Positions 42,720-55,090 are shown, counted from the stretch's first letter. The stretch: DNA of 64,000 nucleotides from Saturnia japonica (GCA_033032175.1 CM065323.1:11346001-11410000); one strand, 5' to 3'. Translations and numbers: made by a program. The notes: a model not told the origin generated them from the sequence alone.

Positions 42720-43895
42720 CAAGTTTACTTTTTTATATTGATACAACTGCTACGGTTTTGTTCTAGGTATCATTTTGTCTTATACTTTGAATATAAGGGT
42801 TTGATTGTATGAACCAATTGTTGGTTCCTATAAGTAACCACGACTAACACGAATATTAATTCGTTCAACTTCCGAAGTACCTTCAATGTTGACTGGGAAG
42901 TATATTAACACTGGAATGACTATTGAGTCATTCTAATATACAAGTACGAATCATGTTCATAGTTACTTCAGCATCTTAGCATCTTATTTTAGCAGGAACT
43001 TGGAAGTTTAGTTGATACAAAAGATAATAATATTGACGTTATCGACCCTTTACCGCCAATATTTTTATCAAATTTCAAACGTATGTCATGAGTCATTTCT
43101 AAATCATTACTTTTTTCATAATGTATGATTTGCTTCGATGTCATTCAGATATCACATTGACATAAATGTGTTTACCGGGTAATGCTAAACAGAGATAAAT
43201 TTGTAATAAAATTACGTAACGTTATGCAATGTTGTAAAAAATTAAAATATTGTAACGGTTTATTAATGTTTTTGTAACCCAGTTCTCATTATTTTCCTAT
43301 GTTATGCGACGAGTCGGAAAATTAACATTGAACGAAACTTAGTTTCTTCTACCAACAAATTAATTTAATATTAGAGCGACTCCTATTAAGCTTTGGACAA
43401 CGAGTAATATATCAGTCATTGCGATAATATATTCGTTTTTGACTTACATTTTTTTTTTCAAAGCGTATGGGTTTTAATTGATTTTTTTTTGCTCCATATC
43501 AAGGTATTTAATTTAATTTCAAATATGAATTGTTCGGAGAAACTATTTTAAGTGTTAATTTAATTCTATTACGAATATGTTTTCAGAATATTAGTTATTA
43601 AAATATTTAACGTAAAAAATATGGTTTTCATATGATATTATATTAATTTCGTTTTTATGTGTGAGTTCAAAATTTACAATCGAAAACCATAAGTATTGTC
43701 AAAAAGTGTTGTAACATTCAAAGCTCGCTCTCGTGAACGATGCCATCGACTCGGCCCGGAATCGAATACATTATCACGACTGAAAGAATCCCGAGCCGCA
43801 TAATTTGTACTGATGTACCATTGGTTACTATTTTCCACGACGACTATGAATACATATCATTTGTTTGGTTTTCATATTATACGATAATTTTTATA
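42720..43895. other. spacer, no gene seen
   Basis: AT-rich. Open frame 43740-43946 (68 codons) has no motif and runs into a repeat. Confidence 0.4.
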
Positions 43896-43899
43896 TCAA

Positions 43900-44075
43900 A
43901 CCTTTTTTATACAACTAATTTGGCAAACACGTGTATGGCCACCTGATGGTAAGCCGATACCGTATCACCATTGATATCACTAGCAAGTTACCGACATTGA
44001 CTCCCCTTTCCTAAGGAACTCTGGAAACTCTACTCACGGGAAGAACACAAAACAACTAAGTTATTTGGCCGCGAT
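43900..44075 (-). repeat. retroelement 3' region, minus copy
   Basis: Reversed counterpart of 18650-18935. The minus strand reads 'cttcccgtgagtagagtttc', 'gcttaccatcaggtggcc' and 'tagttgtataaa'. 'Taccatcaggtgg' with an A-rich end is common at LINE 3' ends in moths. Confidence 0.55.
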
Positions 44076-44079
44076 ATTC

Positions 44080-45185
44080 TGTAGGGTGGATATACTTCAG
44101 TAATGTTATGAACTTTGTTGGCGTTGCATGTAATAAATAAACAAAATACATATTCCTATGTATCAGTGTACAGATATTTATTTCAAAGAAAAATAATCAG
44201 TAACAGAATATCGTCACTTTAAGCGGTAATGGGAACAATCAAATATAAACTACTATAAAAGATTACGCTATAAAAATAGAAAGCGTAACGAAATCTGTAT
44301 AAACATTTTTATTTCGTCACCTGAAATTACGTTGAAATCTAATCTTTAATCGGTCGCATTATACGATCTTATCTTAACTCACAATACCTCTAAACTATAT
44401 GAATTTAATGATACCACAGTTACCAAGTCAAACGTGTTCAAACGAAAAAATCTTCATACAACGTCCTCTCATTTTGAAAGTTTTATAAGCATTTGCCAAT
44501 AAAAGTGGCAATGGTTAACGTTGAAACGAAATGTATCGTTATTTCAAAGATTTATATAAGAGAAACTATTTCCATGCTAATTCGAAGAGAAACTAGAACG
44601 TAATTTATTTCAATAAACTTTAATTATTTAAAGATTATAAAACAATTTTTTTGTCGGTTTCATTAAATCGATTCCTTATATATGGGTTAGGGTGATAGTG
44701 GTTTAATTGTAATTTGAAATTGGTTTTTAAATGGTCCTTAGATAAAAAAGTGAAGCGAGTTAAGCGAAGAAAGTTTAATACTAATAATTATTATCTATGA
44801 TACTTTTTATACACTTTCAAATTGTTACCAATTAAATTAAGTTAAATTAAAAGAGCATTAATTTAAATAATATTATTTATTTATACATCGTTAAATTTGT
44901 TATACACAATAAAAAAAGTTATTTTTTTACTGTATTATTATTTTTCATGGATAAATTCATTGTGTTTTTGGCACTCGGGATAAAAGTTTTGGAGTTATTT
45001 TCTGATTTGTTTCCAAAGAAATAATATGATTTATTACCTGCGAACACCTCGTGCAAAAGACAATAGATACAATTACAATTATTGCACATAATTTAATAAA
45101 ATATACTTATAAAAAATTATAAAAGTAAATGATTATCTAAATGAAAGATAACACATGGATAGACATACCTACTATATGAAGGACT
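44080..45185. other. spacer, no gene seen
   Basis: AT-rich on both strands, no repeat recognised. Confidence 0.4.
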
Positions 45186-45189
45186 CTGA

Positions 45190-45420
45190 TCACCAATATG
45201 CAATTTTTTATCTGTCTGTCTGTTTGCATGTCCGAATTTTACTCAATACGGCTTTACCGATTTTTATGGAATTTTTATACCCTATCAATTGACCAATGAA
45301 ATAAACATCCCGTGTACGAAATTTCGTAAGCATCGGTCAAGCCGTTTTTGAGTTAAATCTGGACATACAAACAGACGTATAACAATTTTTTACATGAATT
45401 TTGCATCCCGAATAATGGCG
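45190..45420 (+). repeat. LINE 3'-type repeat with 'ctgtctgtctg'
   Basis: Reads 'tatctgtctgtctgtttgca', 'cggctttaccgatttttatg', 'gtaagcatcggtcaagccgt' and 'acatacaaacagacgt'. This wording is frequent in 3' parts of insect LINEs and SINEs. Confidence 0.5.
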
Positions 45421-45424
45421 GGTA

Positions 45425-46265
45425 ATTTTTGAAAAATATTAAATGTTCAGACTGAACTACAGATTTGAGAAAAAGGTTGATACATTGTCTATAAAGATTT
45501 ATGAACATTGGTGATTTTTCAGGCGCAACCGTGGTACCATGACATTGATTAGTATTATAGTGAATATTAATACAATACTAACGAAATAAAATCTAGATTT
45601 ACATTAAAATTATTATTGTATGTGTCAATAGAACATTTATATTGCATAGCTAACGCTTAGATTCACGAAGCTGTATGGAAAATTGGTAATAAATATCGAA
45701 AAACTTATTTTTGCACTCTGCTTTCGGTTTACAGAACCTTAATACTTTGAGATAAAGTATTGTTTTGAATGTGTTTAACTGTTTGTGATATTTAAAATAT
45801 GGGTTTTTAATATAACAGAGTGTTCGTGGCTGCTTTGTCCGATTTTGATTGAATACTGAATGCATAATCGTAAAGTTGTATCGTCTATATTTGATATAGG
45901 ACTAAATATGCATTGAAATCGATAAAGACTAATCTATTCGGATCGAATAAAAAAATTCGGTTGTGTTGATAACTGGCTCACATGCATGAAGGGGTAAGAA
46001 CATGGTGAAATCATAAGTACTTTAGGGTCAAAAATAGTTGGCTATTTTTTCCTAACTTTTACTTATAAAATGGGGTAAATAAATAAATGTACAAAAAAAA
46101 CTAGTTGGTCGTTACAGGACGCCCAGCAGATGTGAAAAATCTTAATGTATATTGAAATTTCTAATAAATAAAAATCAAAATAGTAAAAAGCTCATACAGA
46201 CAAGCTTTTTTTTCCTAAGCAAGGAAGTCGAGAGCAGCGGCTAGGAGGGGAGATGAAGGCACGAG
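45425..46265. other. spacer, no gene seen
   Basis: Nothing recognised; the minus 71-codon frame at 45650 has no motif. Confidence 0.4.
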
Positions 46266-46269
46266 AGAG

Positions 46270-46615
46270 TGTCATGTCGTTTGCCGTCACGACCTACGGT
46301 TCGATTTTACTGCCAAGGCGCACCAATAGATGTTTTACATCAAAAATTTGTTTGGTCTATTTATACAAATCAAATCAAACAGCTATACGGAAACTTCCAT
46401 CTCGGCACGAACAAAGAAATTAGCTACATCTTATCTTTGCTGTACTGTGAAGCTGTGGAACTGTCTCCCGACAAATATACTTCCTCCTTCCAATAACATG
46501 CAGTCCTTAAACATAATAGTTAATTCACTTAAATTACCAATTAACATAATATTATATAATAGTAATAAGGCTCACTTAGTTTATAGTAATTAGCTGAATT
46601 TGCTAATGCATCTTT
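46270..46615 (+). pseudogene. LINE C-terminal tail relic (family F)
   Basis: Reads TETSISARTKKLATSYLCCT followed by VKLWNCLPTNILP, a LINE C-terminal tail with the VKLWN..P core. It overlaps two frames. Confidence 0.55.
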
Positions 46616-46619
46616 TTTA

Positions 46620-46830
46620 GTAGCAATTTTTTCAATTTAGGCTCCAAGAAGGCATTTTGAATGTCAAAACACTACAACGGTTCGGAAAACATCCCAACCA
46701 TCGAGAATAACCGACAAGAAACTCGATCGGGTTTATTAACATTTCATTATATTTTTTTAAATTGTTTTACAGTATTTAATTATTATATACAGTTATTATC
46801 ATTTTCCAGTAGATGTACAGAGAGGAAATC
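46620..46830 (+). repeat. dispersed repeat E, plus copy
   Basis: 'tttcaatttaggctccaaga', 'gtcaaaacactacaacggtt', 'gacaagaaactcgatcggg' and 'gatgtacagagagg'. The last word is shared with 61510-61530, so this copy extends further than those at 4.2 and 5.6 kb. Confidence 0.65.
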
Positions 46831-46944
46831 ACATCCAGATATCACCCACTACCAAAAACACCCACCTATAGAAATGTGTGGATCAAGTGTCCGTAGAATT
46901 GTTTTATTAAATTGAAATTGATTGATTGTTTTTTTTAACAGTTT

Positions 46945-47050
46945 GGTTTTTATTGTTATTTAAAAATATAAAATTACGTGAAGATATATTTGAGCAAGCT
47001 AGCGTGACAGCGACGACCTTCGGTGCATTGTAAAGCCGTCTCCATTCTCA
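46945..47050 (+). repeat. family F tail fragment
   Basis: 'gctagcgtgacagcgacgac' type wording, also seen at 57290-57340. Confidence 0.35.
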
Positions 47051-47405
47051 GTTTAGTGTGTCACCATCTTCTACAATATCGTAACATAAAATTAGTTTAT
47101 TTCAAAAGTTTGGTTATTATAGAATGAACAAAACGATTTTTTTAAATATAAAACGTAGAAATTATTCAGAGGCAATTTATCCCATAACCATTAAAGATAA
47201 GTAACGTTAAGTTCCAATGGTTACCAGTTTAGAATGAATATTATTAGATAGTATTGTGTGATTCCTATTGCATCGCGTGAGAAATTTCTTGTAATGGACC
47301 CGAGCATTACGGGCCTCTGGATCCGATTAACATATTATATTAGTTTTCTAATACTTGTTACTTGATAAGCGTTCAACACATACTTGTATTTGTTTTTTTA
47401 TTCTC
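47051..47405. other. spacer
   Basis: Nothing recognised. Confidence 0.35.
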
Positions 47406-47409
47406 TCCA

Positions 47410-47870
47410 TTATAATGTACTTGCTTTGCCCGCGGCTTCGCGCGCGTGGACTGCTGTATGATGTCGGTCGAGTGCACGAGCCAATTGTGTTGCTCGAAAA
47501 CTTATTGTGGGCGATTCTTAGAAGATAGATATATGCTATTGCTGACTTTTTGGTAGGACTTTTTTTGATATATAATATTAATTTATTTTTATGGTTTATT
47601 CAGCGTAAGCCATTTAATCTCCCCAAAGGTTTTTTTTCTGAATCGATTCACCATTATACTCATTGCTTATTTAGTATGTTACTTTATACATAAAGTAACA
47701 ACATTCTTGTTACAACAAGAGATAGCCTATTGCCTTGCCAGATAACATATCTATGAATAAAAGGAAATACAACGTAAATCAGGTCAATAAATTTATCATG
47801 AAAATAACATAAGCGGACGAACAGACGGAGAGATGTTGAGTTTTAATAAGTATGGATATAGAAGAGTAAT
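47410..47870 (+). repeat. dispersed repeat D
   Basis: Head 'tgcccgcggcttcgcgcgcg', then 'tgtgggcgattcttagaaga', 'tatgctattgctgacttttt' and the end 'acagacggagagatgttgag'. This is the fullest of the three main copies. Confidence 0.65.
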
Positions 47871-47939
47871 TTATAGTATGAACTATGAATCAAATATCTA
47901 CTTTGATAAAAATGTTTGGATGTTTTTTTGAATTTCCTG

Positions 47940-48305
47940 TCCAAGTTTAAAATCTGTCGAGCGTGTTACCATCTAAGGCCATATCGTCACATAACATTAG
48001 GTGAGTTTGTGGTCAAATACTAAAGCTATAAGATAGATAGTTGAGTGGTAGCGTGTACGGACTCCGCATCGATCGACGTGAGTTGGAGTCTCTGCAATAA
48101 GACTGAACTTTCAGTGAAGGAAAACATCGTGATGAAATCATATCTTTAGGCCTTTTCTAATGCCCGCCTGGCTAGCTACTACTCTTTAGTTGAAAATCTG
48201 TCGCCAAACACTATTGCAGCTGCACTTGAGAACCAGTCTTCCACTAGGCTTAGGGTGCTACCATCTTGGGTGAGACTGTGCCTACAATGCTAAACCTATA
48301 AAGTT
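47940..48305 (+). mobile_element. SINE family 1, full copy preceded by a 3' fragment
   Basis: 47950-48030 holds only a SINE 3' end ('cataacattaggtgagtttg'). Immediately after, a full copy starts with A box 'agttgagtggtagcgtgt' and a damaged B box ('gagttggagtct'), and runs through 'gactgaactttcagtgaagg', 'gaaaatctgtcgcc' and 'gcacttgagaaccagt'. Confidence 0.7.
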
Positions 48306-48424
48306 AAAAAATATATTATAAAATTGTATAATGCTTGGTTAGTTAAATCTACTAAATAGTCTTTTATTTTTTAATTTACGTATTTAGATAATAATTTATA
48401 CATCGATATATATATATAAAAGGA

Positions 48425-48705
48425 TAACTAGCCGACTGACTGACATAACAACATTATCAACGTACAGCTGAAACTACTGAAGCTAGTATCGTGAAAAATT
48501 TCATGCACTTCCTTTTACACTGTAGGCGAGCAGTATATTTGAAACATTGGACATTTGGAAATTCAATCCCTAAGGTGGTAAAAAACGGGATGAAATTTTC
48601 TATGAAAATCTGTTGTTTTTGAAGATAGATCTATAAAAATTGGTATTTAACAATTCAGTTAATAATGATATATAACTAACGCGAGCGAAGCTACAAGTAT
48701 ATTGC
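48425..48705 (-). repeat. 'tagcttcgctcgcg' dispersed repeat, minus
   Basis: The right end reads, reversed, 'acttgtagcttcgctcgcg'. The left part has 'aactagccgactgactgaca'. It is probably the same broad class as the repeats at 3.3 and 34.6 kb. Confidence 0.45.
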
Positions 48706-48919
48706 TACATTGCGATAAGAATAAAATATCCGCGTAGTATTTTCAGTTTAAAAAAAACAGAGGCACTCATCTGCCGACAGTAGTGAAAACTCAAAACAAT
48801 GGAACAACTGTGTTTTTTTTTTTAAATTTTAAATTTCATAAATTGTAAACTTCTATTACAGCATGTCGGTGACGTGAAATCACAAGATTTTACCCATCCA
48901 AAAAGGCAAACACGCTTAT

Positions 48920-49110
48920 GATACATTCGAGTATATACAATGTATTAGTGTATATATGCGTATACATGTACACAGGCCACTATACTACGTGCCGCTAGTC
49001 TGGCGCAAGCGCAATACGTCACAAGCATGTCGAGGCCATCGGTGACGCGAACCCATAAGTTCTTCCCCTACCAAAAATCGCTCAACGCAGATAAAGAAGT
49101 TTTCACCTCA
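48920..49110 (+). repeat. dispersed repeat G, copy 2
   Basis: Same order of long words as 6905-7115, including 'gtatacatgtacacaggc' and 'ccatcggtgacgcgaa'. It ends 'aagaagttttcacctcaaaa'. Confidence 0.65.
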
Positions 49111-49214
49111 AAAAACTCAATAATTATTTTAATATGATAAATAACTGTGCAAAGTAACTTTCATAAAATGTTATAGTAAATTTTTGTATATTTAAAAAAT
49201 TAAAAAATAACTCG

Positions 49215-49440
49215 GCACATTTACGGTGCTGTCGCTGATGGTAAGCACAGTACAATCCAAATACAATGGTGACCACCGAGAGATCTAAATCCATTGGCGG
49301 TCATCACTGTCATACCAGCCTGCATAAATATCTCTTCACGTTACGCTTGAAGGACTCGATGTCGAAAGAAGGAGGGAACATACTAGCCGGGAGAAGGTTT
49401 CACAGCTTCACAGTACGACAGAGGGAATTAGATGGAACAG
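49215..49440 (-). pseudogene. LINE C-terminal tail and 3' end (family F), minus
   Basis: The minus strand gives RTVKL, then a short frame with LLPASMFPPSFDIESFKRNV, then a 3' end 'gtactgtgcttaccatcag'. FKRNVKRYL-like ends are normal for LINE ORF2 products. Confidence 0.6.
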
Positions 49441-49539
49441 CTCTTCAGAACACTCACCGTGGCACAGACGACAGAACACGCTCAGCGAGGCAATGTTCCT
49501 GCGCAACTGAAGCAGCTCGATGTATTTGGTAACGTCTGC

Positions 49540-51205
49540 ATAATTAACAATGCAATTTTATTTAGGTACCGTTTCAAAGGTAATATGACCTAACTTAATT
49601 TTGTAATATTTTCCGCTGCTACTTTAGAAATAATAGTAATGTTTATTTTAATAATTTTCAAAATATATGATATGGATGAGATAAGTAAATATAATAATAA
49701 TAATTCAAAACCAAAAATTCCATTAGCTTGAATCATTTTGAATTTTTTATGTATCATCTTTAGACCTTTATGACGATCCTTCTTATATCTAGGCTCCTTG
49801 TTAATATTATTGTATTTCAGTTATGTAGTTTAGAAATACACCTACCCGATGAGATAGCCGTTCAATCTCACACAGTGATTGATGACCGAAAGAACGAATG
49901 GAAGACCGAATGAAATCGATTACGTGGAGCAATGGCTCGCATTTGCATATTTATAGACATCGAAATGGGACTCTTTAGTGTGAGAGATGTGCAAAATGTC
50001 GTTTTGATTTACTTTTGTATGCTTATAGGACATTTGAATATTTTTCTTAGAATTAAATTTGTTGAATATAAGAATACATCCTAAAGGAGATATTAATGTT
50101 TAATGTAATTTGAATATATTTGATGTAATAAAAAGTACCTACCTACTGGTTTTTTTTGTGTTTTTATACAGGTGCTTTCATATAAGCCATGGAAAGTTAA
50201 AGCACTTCAATTCTCTTCCCACAAGCCATTTGTATTACGACTTTACTTTAAATAACTATATTAATACTATTGCACCCAGATATCTAACGAGTTTTATTTG
50301 ATTGGGTAAAATGGTGAACAATGGCAGATGGTTTTCTCGCTAGAGATGCAGCCGTTTTTTGACCCAACTTTTCCTAACATTTGGTGTGGTGCATTTTGTC
50401 GAGCTTCATTTTCCTAATTAGCTCGGAAAAATAACGGAACTGTTCTTGATGGATAGCATTACAACCAACGAACGTAATGTCCGCAATACAATATACGACC
50501 TACCGGAAAACTTTACCTGAACAGGTAGACCGCATATCGTAGCGTGTATGGGCACGCACGGGTTGACTTTACGGTGATAACCAAAAAAATATTTTTTGAT
50601 TTTTCAGCAGTCGCTTGCGCAGGCACACCTGGCCGGTAGACCATAGTGTGTGTGACCGGCTTTTATGTGGACATGCACCAATTGATCTCGAAACTCGACG
50701 CAAGTAGGCGAATCAATTATGACGGATTTTTTACTATAATATAGAGGTTATTTTAATAAATAGAATATTCGTTTTAGTGAAAGTACTTATTTTATTATGA
50801 AGCTCACTAGAATAATATATGATTCACATTCCGTTGAGTTAAAAATAATCCATATTGACAATTACCTTTTTTTTCTTATAAAAACATATCAAAGAGTATC
50901 AAGTAAGCCAATATGTAAGCGTTCCAGATACAAACCAAATTCCTTAACACATATGTATGGTGGTTGAGATTCAGGCGGGCTTTAGAGTCTTACTAATCTA
51001 CAAAGAAAGAAAGTAATGGCATATTGAAAGAAATGCATCAATTTCTTGTACAAACGATAGCTTTTCAAACGTGCACGTGTATTATCGGAAGCGCCCGCCG
51101 GCGTCCCAATGAACACTAATGACTACTTTATACAGACATACGATAGAACATACAGGACCTACCTGATAGATGTACAGTATATTTATTATCGTAGCACTAT
51201 AAAAG
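49540..51205. other. spacer with an unassigned GC-richer block
   Basis: No gene. Positions 50490-50710 hold two related words, 'caggtagaccgcata' and 'ccggtagaccata', each followed by gtgtg/cacgcac sequences. This could be a decayed DNA transposon; it is not assigned. Confidence 0.35.
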
Positions 51206-51209
51206 TTTT

Positions 51210-51290
51210 GTGTTTAACGGTAAGCACAGTGAAGTCCAAAAACAACGGCAATAAGCCTTCTTAAATGTCTCTTCACGCTATAATTGAAAG
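51210..51290 (-). repeat. family F 3' tail, minus
   Basis: Reversed 'ctgtgcttaccgttaaacac' and 'cgtgaagagacatttaagaa', as in 49215-49440. Confidence 0.45.
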
Positions 51291-51409
51291 AGTTGTTAGG
51301 AAGAATAAGGAAGAGAATGACAGGGAAAAATAAACTGGCATTATTGATGTTAACATTGTTCCAAGTTCAATTTAAGTCTATCCACTTCTTTCCATAATAG
51401 AACTTTACG

Positions 51410-51540
51410 TGTTGGGCTTCGGAGTTACAGTTTTACGGTAACCTCCATCTCGGTACGAACTAAAAAGTTCTTCTCTATGACTTATGTTTGTCGTACCGTG
51501 AAGCTGTGGAACTATCTTCCGGCCAATGAGTTATCTCCTT
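51410..51540 (+). pseudogene. LINE C-terminal tail relic (family F)
   Basis: Reads TSISVRTKKFFSMTYVCRT followed by VKLWNYLPANELS, closely like 46270-46490. Confidence 0.55.
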
Positions 51541-51599
51541 TTAAGACAATGGGCCCTTTAAGTGAAACGTGAAGAGATGAGAGAGAGAAACGCAGGCCG

Positions 51600-51862
51600 A
51601 CATGAAAGCTGCTGAAAATATTCTTTATTGCACAAAAAAAGTACAAATAGATAGTACTTAATGCTATAAAGTATTCTCTACAAGTCTTACTGGGGAGCAA
51701 GAGAAAGGTATATATGCAAGGTGTGCATAATATTTAGTAAAAAATAAGAAAAATATAGCTAATATTCAATTGCTCCAAGTAAATCCTACGTAACGAATAC
51801 TTGAAGGAATTCCGAGAGTTGGCCGGTTGGATGTTGATAGGAAGTGAATTTCTACTATACAG
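51600..51862 (-). pseudogene. LINE C-terminus and 3' UTR, minus
   Basis: Reversed relative of 21780-22050: 'cctatcaacatccaacc', 'ccaactctcggaattccttc', 'ctttctcttgctcccc', 'tttgtactttttttgtgc' and 'aataaagaat'. The protein core LPINIQ is partly kept. Confidence 0.7.
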
Positions 51863-51864
51863 CT

Positions 51865-52935
51865 ACTATGAAAAATATATAATGGATACTTTTTCTTTTC
51901 TTTAAAGGTACTTATCCATATCTATCCTACGCTGATCCATATAAATCTTTCTCTTACCCCGTACTGCGTAATTCAGTCGCAATATATAATATAAGTCAGA
52001 CAATGGCCGCGAGTATCGGTCACGTCCGTCAATCTTGGCCTTTATTATTGAGATTACGTTTCGATTTGCCGCTATGTGTGGCCGGGATTTAATATTTGTT
52101 TACGTGATTTTTTAATGGCCGCCTGGAGTGAATACGGCGAGTTCATTCCATACTTTCACGTACAATTGTAATAACATATTAATTTTACGTGTTATTCAAA
52201 GCAATGAAAGTCGTGATGTTCGAATGGTTCGACCGGTGGAATGTAATATTTTGGAAATTCGAGTTCATTTACTAATTTCAATTGGTATCACTATCACCGG
52301 CTAACGGTGAAGGGAGACCTTTGTGAGGAAACTTGAACGCTTGAGAAATCTCTGGCAGTACCAGTGATACTTGAGAAAAAATGTAGAACTATGAATTTCT
52401 CGGCGTTTAAAATCGCTAAAATGTCTCAAGCTGCCGTGGTGATTCAAGCTCGTGCCTTCGGAAAGATGTCATTAACCCAGCATTTAGGACTTTTTCCAGG
52501 TGGTGTTATTATTTTTAATATCTGAACGAACGAACGAGAAAAAATAACACCTAAGTAAATTTATAATGTAAAATACATCATTTCACTCATACACATACCT
52601 ATATATAATATTATATAGACACAAGAACTGCTTACTTAATAATATTAGATATATGAATATTTATTTTTAATATTTAAAATTTGTATAATATCGACATTTC
52701 AGATTACAAAGGACGAAAAGGACAAAACACGACTGACTTTTCAGAAAAAACTGAAATGTAAATGTTATTCAGTTATTATATTTTTCTTAGGATTTCCTTA
52801 AGGAAGAAATTTAAAAAATTATGTTTACAGTTTAAAGCAATTTCTGCGCTTTTGTTATTTTTCCCCGTAAATGACTCTATTCCTTATATTTTCCCTAGAA
52901 TACAGTATAGCTATTTGTATCATTGGATCACGACC
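51865..52935. other. spacer with a possible conserved non-coding block at 51990-52150
   Basis: The block contains 'aatggccgcgagtatcgg', 'tttattattgag', 'tgtttacgtga' and 'ttaatggccgcctgg', suggestive of Hox/forkhead-type sites but unproven. No gene was seen. Confidence 0.3.
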
Positions 52936-52939
52936 ACCA

Positions 52940-53165
52940 CACACCAGCTATAGCATGCGCTGAGACGTACTGCGTTCCGGGATCAGCCTGTATATCCAGT
53001 AATCAAGCGATGTGATAGAGACCTGTAACCGACCTTGTTCGCGACCATCATGGACATGGTCGTAAACTTTGCACAGTGGCTCTCTTTTGTTTTGTCGCGT
53101 TTTAGCGATCAGCCAGCATCACAGTATCAAATACTGTGATTACAATGAGACACAGTGCCTTCACT
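52940..53165 (+). repeat. LINE-derived fragment
   Basis: 'gcgttccgggatcagcctgt' and 'ctcttttgttttgtcgcg' recur at 57170-57280 ('gcgtttcgggatcagcctgt') and in part at 19609-19630. Confidence 0.45.
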
Positions 53166-53577
53166 TTACCATGCTACTATTTAAAAAAAAACTTCTTACT
53201 TCGATAACAAAGGTTCTCCATTCCATATATACCTACTGACAAATATTTTGTACAATAGTCGAAGACGGTGTGTTAAAATATTTGTTATAACAAATTCATA
53301 ATTATAAATAAAAGAAAGTTGCCAAGAAAACTGGTCGTTAATCACCTCTCCAGACAATCCGCCGTAGTTTGTTGCGGTAACTTGCATTTCACGCCACAGT
53401 AAAGGTACAGATAATTCACTTTGCGCACAATAAACAAGGAAAAGTGCTTGCAATACAGTTGACTCAGCGAGTATATTTTTTCCATCCTTACTTACATTCC
53501 GCTATCAGCTACGTATTTTATTCCCGTGATAAAAAGTATATGACTTATAATCCATTATTCGCACATACATGTAAATA

Positions 53578-54225
53578 CAGTGTAAACTCTTTATAACGAA
53601 ACTCAAGGGACTGAGCATTTTTTGTGGTTATAGAGAGTTATCATTATATGGAGTGAACAAAAAAACAACCAAATTAACAATAATTTTTAATATGTATGTC
53701 TTAGATAATAAATGCTTATAAATTATTGTTTACACATATAGTCTGATAACTTTGTCTGACGTTTTTTGCTAAGCCAGTACTTGTTTTGTATTATTATTTT
53801 ATGTATTCTATTCATATCTTCTTCTATCAAACTTTTTCGTCAACACTAATCGCTTTCCGTTTACTGGCCATGTTAACAGTTTCAAAGTAGGTTTACGACT
53901 TATAATACGATAGGTACCCAGTATGCTTGATCGAAGACCATCACTTCCGAGAAAACAATGTGTCATACTGCACATGTTCAAGGCAATTAAGGATAACAAA
54001 AGCTAGACCGACCTCGGATGTTTCGGAGCTTCAAAGTCTTTTGTTACCTGATAACATAACATAAACAATAATACCGATAATAAATATTTACTGTCTAAAA
54101 ATATGAACACATTTATTCGTAATAGAGAATGGCGTATCGCTATAAAGAGTGTTTCAATATGTGGGTTTTAACGCAAATCAACCAAGTTGGGCTCACTTCA
54201 ACGTTATAGGGAGTTTATAATTTAG
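53578..54225 (-). mobile_element. Tigger/pogo-like element, internally deleted
   Basis: The left end reads 'cagtgtaaactctttataacg' and the right end, reversed, 'ataaactccctataacg', like the CAGT..CTCTNTATAACG termini of Tigger/pogo elements. Inside on the minus strand, from 53871, comes MASKRKAISVDEKV followed by two stops and KKI, the start of the CENP-B-like DNA-binding region of Tigger transposases. The catalytic DDE domain is absent. About 650 bp instead of over 2 kb, so it is a non-autonomous derivative. Confidence 0.65.
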
Positions 54226-54334
54226 GAGTTACCTTATTAAATAGACCGTTACTTCTCAAGTAACATGAGCAGTAAGCTCATACATAGTCGAAATATTTTT
54301 TAGTTAACCATTTAGTGATATTATATAGATATTG

Positions 54335-54480
54335 ACAGGCCTCATAGTGTAGTGGTGGTGAGTCCTACTATTGAGTTGAGAGGTCGCGGGTTTGATCCCT
54401 TGCACATAACTGACTATTGTGTGATGAGCATAATTGTTCGCTGTGTGTCCGGGTGTTAAATATATAGGTAGTATGCAGAA
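54335..54480 (+). mobile_element. tRNA-derived SINE (family 2)
   Basis: A box 'tagtgtagtggtggtgagt', B box 'gcgggtttgatccc', then 'tgtgtgatgagcataattgt' and 'gtgtccgggtgttaaat'. It pairs with 9215-9372. Confidence 0.75.
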
Positions 54481-54620
54481 CTATAATAATATACTATACC
54501 TAAATGTATATGTATAATGCAATATAATTTAGTGTGTATATTTATACTATTTATATAAACATACCTACACTGAGACATAAACACACTACAGTCAATACAT
54601 TATCTCGAGCGCACTGCGTC

Positions 54621-54660
54621 AGTTGCACGAGAGCCATGGGGGAGAGTGGACGTGATACAA
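54621..54660 (+). other. candidate transcription start and first coding exon
   Basis: An arthropod-type initiator word 'tcagtt' (start A at 54621) is followed 15 bases later by ATG in a good context ('gagccatgggg'). The frame has eight codons (MGESGRDT) and meets 'gtaagt' at 54661, a consensus splice donor. There is no TATA box at the right distance and no second exon was found. Weak but neat. Confidence 0.2.
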
Positions 54661-54737
54661 GTAAGTGCGTAACCGAGCCTGTGATATACTTAAATGAATT
54701 ACAGTATGTATATCAGTCCTTTATATACTACTAGCGA

Positions 54738-55090
54738 TCGCCCTAAGCTCGAAATTCGACCAGAGACTTTTTGATCATAGACTATTGTTTGTTTGATATT
54801 TGCAGTATTCATGAACCTAAACAGTGAGTATTATCTACATCAGTTGCTGTAACTTTTCATTGAGTGACAATATCAATATTTTGGTGTGGTCTAAGTTCAA
54901 TGGCATTGATCGGGTTAGGATTCGCAGTATTAATTTACTTTATTTAATATATTACTAACAAATTTTATAGTTAAATTTATCCTTCTGCACTCCTTCTCCA
55001 TATAAACTTTAACCATGCCAAATCTCTCAGTCTTCCGTGCATGCAATACGCTTAAAAAGGTACCGAAAGCTTTTGCTTCACGTGTTAATA
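54738..55090 (+). repeat. dispersed element of about 350 bp, inverted copy of 35006-35345
   Basis: Starts 'actagcgatcgccctaagc' and ends near 'atgcaatacgcttaaaaagg'. See 35006-35345 for the shared words. Confidence 0.75.
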
